From positions 1 to 8,363 of the forward strand of contig CALMOO010000137.1 in assembly GCA_937871705.1 (NCBI GenBank): a stretch of 8,363 nt of DNA, given 5' to 3'. Origin of the DNA: an uncultured Hymenobacter sp. GTDB lineage: Bacteria; Bacteroidota; Bacteroidia; Cytophagales; Hymenobacteraceae. The translations under genes were made by a program, and so were the position numbers. Below the pieces are notes generated by a model. The model saw only the letters and a program-made list of their open reading frames with translations, was not told the origin of the DNA and did not search any database. Below are positions 6,192 through 8,363 of the stretch, piece after piece (position 1 is the first letter of the stretch; each line of letters opens with the position of its first letter).

Positions 6192-6219
6192 AAACGAATA
6201 GCTTGTTGGCTATTCGTTT
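6192..6219 (-). other. Stem-loop spanning the rpsU stop codon
   Basis: AAACGAATAGC (6192-6202) pairs perfectly with GCTATTCGTTT (6209-6219), an 11-bp stem with a 6-nt loop. On the minus strand it takes in the last codons and the stop codon (6210-6212) of rpsU and ends just before the main terminator. Only a short T stretch follows, so it is probably not the main terminator. An mRNA-stability or feedback role is speculative. Confidence 0.6.
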
Positions 6220-6404
6220 TCGGTACCGTACGTAGCGAGCTTGTAAACAGCCTTTTGCTTCAGCTTGCGCTTGGTGATGCTGGGCTTTTGGAAGAACGTG
6301 CGGCGACGCAGCTCTTTCAGCACACCAGTGCGCTCGAATTTCTTCTTGAAGCGCTTCAGCGCACGGTCAACGGTTTCGTTGTCTTTGATTTGAACGATAA
6401 TCAT
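6210..6404 (-). CDS. rpsU: 30S ribosomal protein bS21
   Basis: Small basic ribosomal protein of the 30S platform near the 3' end of 16S rRNA, needed for normal initiation. In Bacteroidota ribosomes, bS21 with bS18 and bS6 is reported to sequester the anti-Shine-Dalgarno, explaining the lack of Shine-Dalgarno use. The 64-residue product has the family pattern: MIIVQIKDNETVDRALKRFKK (1-21), GVLKELRRR, then a Lys/Arg-rich tail KPSITKRKLKQKAVYKLA. The last residues, TYGTENE, are acidic/polar and not part of the core. The ATG at 6404 has no Shine-Dalgarno; the leader carries CTCCTT, which equals rather than complements the anti-Shine-Dalgarno. It has an exact TAnnTTTG promoter and ends in a stop-codon stem-loop followed by a strong terminator. 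It precedes xerC and hpf, the usual order in the phylum. Confidence 0.96.
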   Translation of the reverse strand: MIIVQIKDNETVDRALKRFKKKFERTGVLKELRRRTFFQKPSITKRKLKQKAVYKLATYGTENE

Positions 6405-6444
6405 ATCGAGGGGTAAGGAGTCGTTATTCAGGGCAAACGGGCCG

Positions 6445-6452
6445 CAAAGATA
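6445..6452 (-). promoter_or_regulatory. rpsU -7 promoter element
   Basis: The minus strand reads TATCTTTG, an exact TAnnTTTG, giving a leader of about 35-40 nt. There is no standard -33 TTG; the upstream region is instead occupied by a 9-bp-period repeat (6454-6489), which may replace or overlap the -33 contact. Confidence 0.7.
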
Positions 6453-6453
6453 A

Positions 6454-6489
6454 TCACAGATTCAGCAGATTATACTGATTGTGCAGATT
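6454..6489. repeat. Four-unit 9-bp direct repeat beside the rpsU promoter
   Basis: On the plus strand CAGATT, CAGATT, CTGATT and CAGATT start at 6457, 6466, 6475 and 6484: an exact 9-bp period with variable 3-bp spacers. On the minus strand this is AATCWG-N3 repeated four times, ending 4 bp upstream of the rpsU -7 element. It could be a tandem protein-binding site or a dispersed short tandem repeat. Confidence 0.7.
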
Positions 6490-6499
6490 ATTACTAAGT

Positions 6500-6533
6500 A
6501 ATTAGCTGTCAGCTAGGCAAACAGCGCCTAATT
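6500..6533. repeat. Overlapping weak inverted repeats after the acyl-CoA dehydrogenase gene
   Basis: TAGGC (6514-6518) pairs with GCCTA (6526-6530), AATTAG (6500-6505) with CTAATT (6528-6533), and TAGCT with AGCTA (6503-6515). They follow the dehydrogenase stop on the minus strand and could form a weak terminator, but there is no T-run and the stems are short. Confidence 0.25.
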
Positions 6534-6539
6534 CTGCTT

Positions 6540-7691
6540 CTATTCCTTGAGCAGCGTGCGCGCGATTACCAGTTTTTGAATTTCGCTGGTGCCTTCCCCA
6601 ATGGTGCAGAGCTTGGCATCGCGGTAATACTTTTCGGCGGGGTAGTCTTTGGTATAGCCGTAGCCACCAAAAATTTGTACGCCCTCATTGGCCGTCCGCA
6701 CGGCTACTTCGGAAGCGTAGAGCTTGGCCATGGCCGATTCGCGATTTACGTTTGCGCCGCGTTCTTTCATTTCGGCGGCGCGGTAGGTAAGCAAGCTGGC
6801 AGCCTCAATTTCGGTTACCATATCGGCCAGCTTAAAGGCAATGCCTTGGAAATTGCTGATGGGCTGGTTGAACTGCTGCCGTTCTTTCGAGTACTGAAGC
6901 GCCGCTTCGTAGGCTCCTAGGGCAATACCTAGGCTAAGGGCCGCGATGCTGATGCGCCCACCGTCGAGCACCTTTAGCGACTGTACAAATCCGTCACCCA
7001 CTTTGCCAATCACGTTTTCGAGGGGCACGCGGCAATCGGTGAAAATCATCTCGGTCGTTTCGGAGGCCCGCATGCCAAGTTTGTCTTCCTTGCGGCCGCC
7101 AGCAAAGCCCGGCGTGCCGCGCTCCACGATGAAGGCCGTCATGCCGTGCGAGTCGCCTACCCCCCCGGTACGGGCAATAACCACCGCAACCTCGCCGCTA
7201 GTGCCGTGGGTTATGAAGTTTTTGGCACCGTTCAGCACGTAGAACTCGCCGCTGGCATCGAGCACCGCCGTGGTGCGCATATTGCCCGCGTCAGAGCCGG
7301 TGTTGGGCTCGGTGAGACCCCAAGCGCCTAGCCATTCACCCGAAGCTAAGCGCGGCAGGTACTTGTGCTTTTGCTCTTCGGATGCATGCTGCAAGATGTG
7401 GCCCGTACACAGCGAATTGTGCGCGGCCATGCTCAAGCCAATACTGCCGTCGATTTTAGACAGCTCAGCAATGGCCGTTACGTACTCAGGGTAGCCAAAG
7501 CCCGAGCCGCCGTATTCGTGCGGCACAAGCACGCCCATCAGGCCAAGCTCACCGAGCTGGCGAAAGACATCGCGAGGAAACTCCTGGGTTTCGTCCCAGC
7601 GCATCATATGAGGCTTGATGTGCTGGCTTCCAAAGTCGCGCACCATCTGCGCAATCATGGCTTGGTTTTCGGTCGCTATGGTAGCTTCCAT
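6540..7691 (-). CDS. Acyl-CoA dehydrogenase (short/branched-chain type)
   Basis: FAD-dependent cytosolic enzyme that oxidises acyl-CoA to trans-2-enoyl-CoA, passing electrons to electron-transfer flavoprotein. At 383 residues it is full length for the family. The helical N-terminal domain (1-115) is followed by the FAD-contacting signature GAWGLTEPNTGSDAG (122-136) in the beta domain. The C-terminal helical domain has RQQFNQPISNFQ (271-282) and the second family signature QIFGGYGYTKDYPAEKYYRD (339-358). The catalytic base is E366 in IGEGTSEIQ, the position used by short- and medium-chain enzymes, so activity is expected. Substrate chain length cannot be fixed from sequence. The ATG at 7691 gives METxIATENQ, as expected for homologues. 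Its leader is C/T-rich with no Shine-Dalgarno. It is upstream of rpsU on the same strand, but rpsU has its own promoter. A G7 run (coding strand) lies at 7160-7166. Confidence 0.95.
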   Translation of the reverse strand: MEATIATENQAMIAQMVRDFGSQHIKPHMMRWDETQEFPRDVFRQLGELGLMGVLVPHEYGGSGFGYPEYVTAIAELSKIDGSIGLSMAAHNSLCTGHILQHASEEQKHKYLPRLASGEWLGAWGLTEPNTGSDAGNMRTTAVLDASGEFYVLNGAKNFITHGTSGEVAVVIARTGGVGDSHGMTAFIVERGTPGFAGGRKEDKLGMRASETTEMIFTDCRVPLENVIGKVGDGFVQSLKVLDGGRISIAALSLGIALGAYEAALQYSKERQQFNQPISNFQGIAFKLADMVTEIEAASLLTYRAAEMKERGANVNRESAMAKLYASEVAVRTANEGVQIFGGYGYTKDYPAEKYYRDAKLCTIGEGTSEIQKLVIARTLLKE

Positions 7692-7699
7692 AAGTAAGA

Positions 7700-7714
7700 G
7701 GGGTGGGGAAGGGG
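7700..7714. other. Three consecutive G4 tracts in the dehydrogenase leader region
   Basis: GGGG-T-GGGG-AA-GGGG on the plus strand, so the dehydrogenase mRNA leader is C-rich and ends about 9 nt before its ATG. A fourth tract of three or more G is missing, so it falls short of an intramolecular G-quadruplex consensus. Confidence 0.5.
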
Positions 7715-7758
7715 AGTGAGAGTAGGATGCTAATTATCAAAAATTAGTTTCCGTTGGG

Positions 7759-7792
7759 CAAAACTACCAGCTTATTGCCGGCTTACCACAAA
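7759..7792 (-). promoter_or_regulatory. Acyl-CoA dehydrogenase promoter
   Basis: On the minus strand, TTTG (7792-7789) is followed by a 22-bp spacer and TAGTTTTG (7766-7759), an exact TAnnTTTG. Transcription should begin near 7755, giving a leader of about 60-65 nt that includes the small AT-rich inverted repeat CTAATT/AATTAG (7730-7747). The spacer is at the long end of the usual range. Confidence 0.6.
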
Positions 7793-7831
7793 GGAACCAA
7801 CGGCATGAGCAGCAGGGTTAGAAGCCAATAA

Positions 7832-7863
7832 TTGGAAAGCCTACCACGAATGGGTTACTTTTG
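7832..7863 (+). promoter_or_regulatory. Promoter of the polysaccharide export gene
   Basis: TTG (7832-7834), a 21-bp spacer, then TACTTTTG (7856-7863), an exact TAnnTTTG. Initiation near 7867 would give a leader of about 65 nt to the TTG at 7933. It is divergent from the dehydrogenase promoter, with the two -7 elements about 90 bp apart. Confidence 0.6.
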
Positions 7864-7932
7864 AGACCTTTTAGCCAGCGCCCGATAGTAGGGAGTAGCG
7901 TTGGGGTTCATCTTTTACCCTGGTTTTCATCG

Positions 7933-8363
7933 TTGAATTCTTCGATTAACTATCCAGGCCTGTTGCGCCGCTGGTTGCTGGGTCTGCCCGTCTTATTACT
8001 GCTACTCTCCTCCTGCGCCTCCACCCGCTATTATAATCAGCGGGTGTTATTCCGGCTGACGGATGAGAAAGGGAACCGGCTGGACACGGCTAAGCTACGG
8101 GTAGCCGTTAACCGCACCGACCGTAACTATCGCATTCAGCCCAACGACTTTTTGGATGTACGCGTGTACACTAACAAAGGCGAGCGCATCATTGACCCCA
8201 ACGGCGAGCTTCAGTTTGGTTCCGCTGCCGGGCAAACCCCAAGCTTAACGCCGCGCACTTCGGGTACGACAGGGCCAGGTACTCGAGCTACGGTGTCGCG
8301 AACGGGGGGTAGTGCCTCGGGCCTCGAACTGCTAGTGCAAGCCGATGGCACCGTCGACATGCC
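7933..8363 (+). CDS. Polysaccharide export lipoprotein, Wza type (5' part, cut by window end)
   Basis: Beginning of an outer-membrane polysaccharide export protein (Poly_export/Wza family); 143 codons are present and the frame is open to the edge. The N-terminus has RR (12-13), a hydrophobic core LLGLPVLLLLL and the lipobox LSSC with the modified cysteine at C28 (8014-8016). After a short linker, the start of the export domain is seen in NYRIQPNDFLDVRVY (65-79), the conserved 'Y.i.pnD.L.v.v' pattern. Residues 97-130 form a Gly/Ser/Thr-rich, low-complexity insert before LELLVQADGTVDMP, which resembles the 'v..dG.v.lP' continuation. No ATG lies in frame upstream in the leader. TTG at 7933 is the best start (TTG at 7963 is the alternative), so the start is uncertain. 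The protein would carry capsule or exopolysaccharide across the outer membrane. The rest of the domain and any SLBB repeats lie beyond the window. Confidence 0.85.
   Translation, partial: MNSSINYPGLLRRWLLGLPVLLLLLSSCASTRYYNQRVLFRLTDEKGNRLDTAKLRVAVNRTDRNYRIQPNDFLDVRVYTNKGERIIDPNGELQFGSAAGQTPSLTPRTSGTTGPGTRATVSRTGGSASGLELLVQADGTVDM

Noticed and set aside
6576..7697. Plus-strand open frames opposite the acyl-CoA dehydrogenase
   Set aside because: Antisense shadows of a full-length, motif-complete gene.
7700..7726. G-quadruplex upstream of the dehydrogenase gene
   Set aside because: Only three G4 tracts are present; the next run has two G, so the four-tract consensus is not met.

Overview
The window looks like chromosomal core sequence from a GC-rich member of the Bacteroidota, most likely a Cytophagales organism of the Hymenobacter type (inference). 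Exact or near-exact copies of the Bacteroidota -7 promoter element TAnnTTTG precede most transcription units. Shine-Dalgarno sequences are essentially absent. The protein set (Thump-like methyltransferase, short HPF, rpsU-xerC-hpf order) also fits that phylum. No insertion sequence, CRISPR array, tRNA or rRNA was seen.

Layout. 45-1364 (-) is ahcY, S-adenosylhomocysteine hydrolase. It is transcribed divergently, across an 84-bp gap holding two back-to-back promoters, from a gene for an exported protein of unknown function (1449-2078, +). That gene is followed by a Thump-like class I SAM-dependent methyltransferase gene (2125-3336, +). A 157-bp gap with two hairpins and a promoter leads to metK (3494-4756, +), SAM synthetase. 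A 20-bp-stem bidirectional terminator separates metK from a convergent minus-strand block. In transcription order that block is an acyl-CoA dehydrogenase gene (7691-6540), rpsU (6404-6210), xerC (6054-5170) and hpf (5137-4838). A 19-bp-stem terminator follows rpsU. The right edge (7933 onward, +) holds the start of a Wza-type polysaccharide export lipoprotein gene, cut by the window end and divergent from the dehydrogenase.

How the genes relate. The left half is an activated-methyl-cycle neighbourhood: MetK makes SAM, the methyltransferase consumes it, and AhcY removes the inhibitory product SAH. The right half is a ribosome and chromosome maintenance group: S21 (initiation), XerC (chromosome dimer resolution) and HPF (ribosome hibernation). 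The dehydrogenase (fatty or branched-chain acyl-CoA catabolism) and the polysaccharide exporter are separate units sharing a 241-bp divergent promoter region.

I see no clear new multi-gene system. The points most worth checking are: a terminator-like hairpin inside the apparent metK leader; a four-unit 9-bp repeat beside the rpsU promoter; a G8 homopolymer inside xerC; a stem-loop spanning the rpsU stop codon; and an apparently leaderless mRNA for the exported protein.
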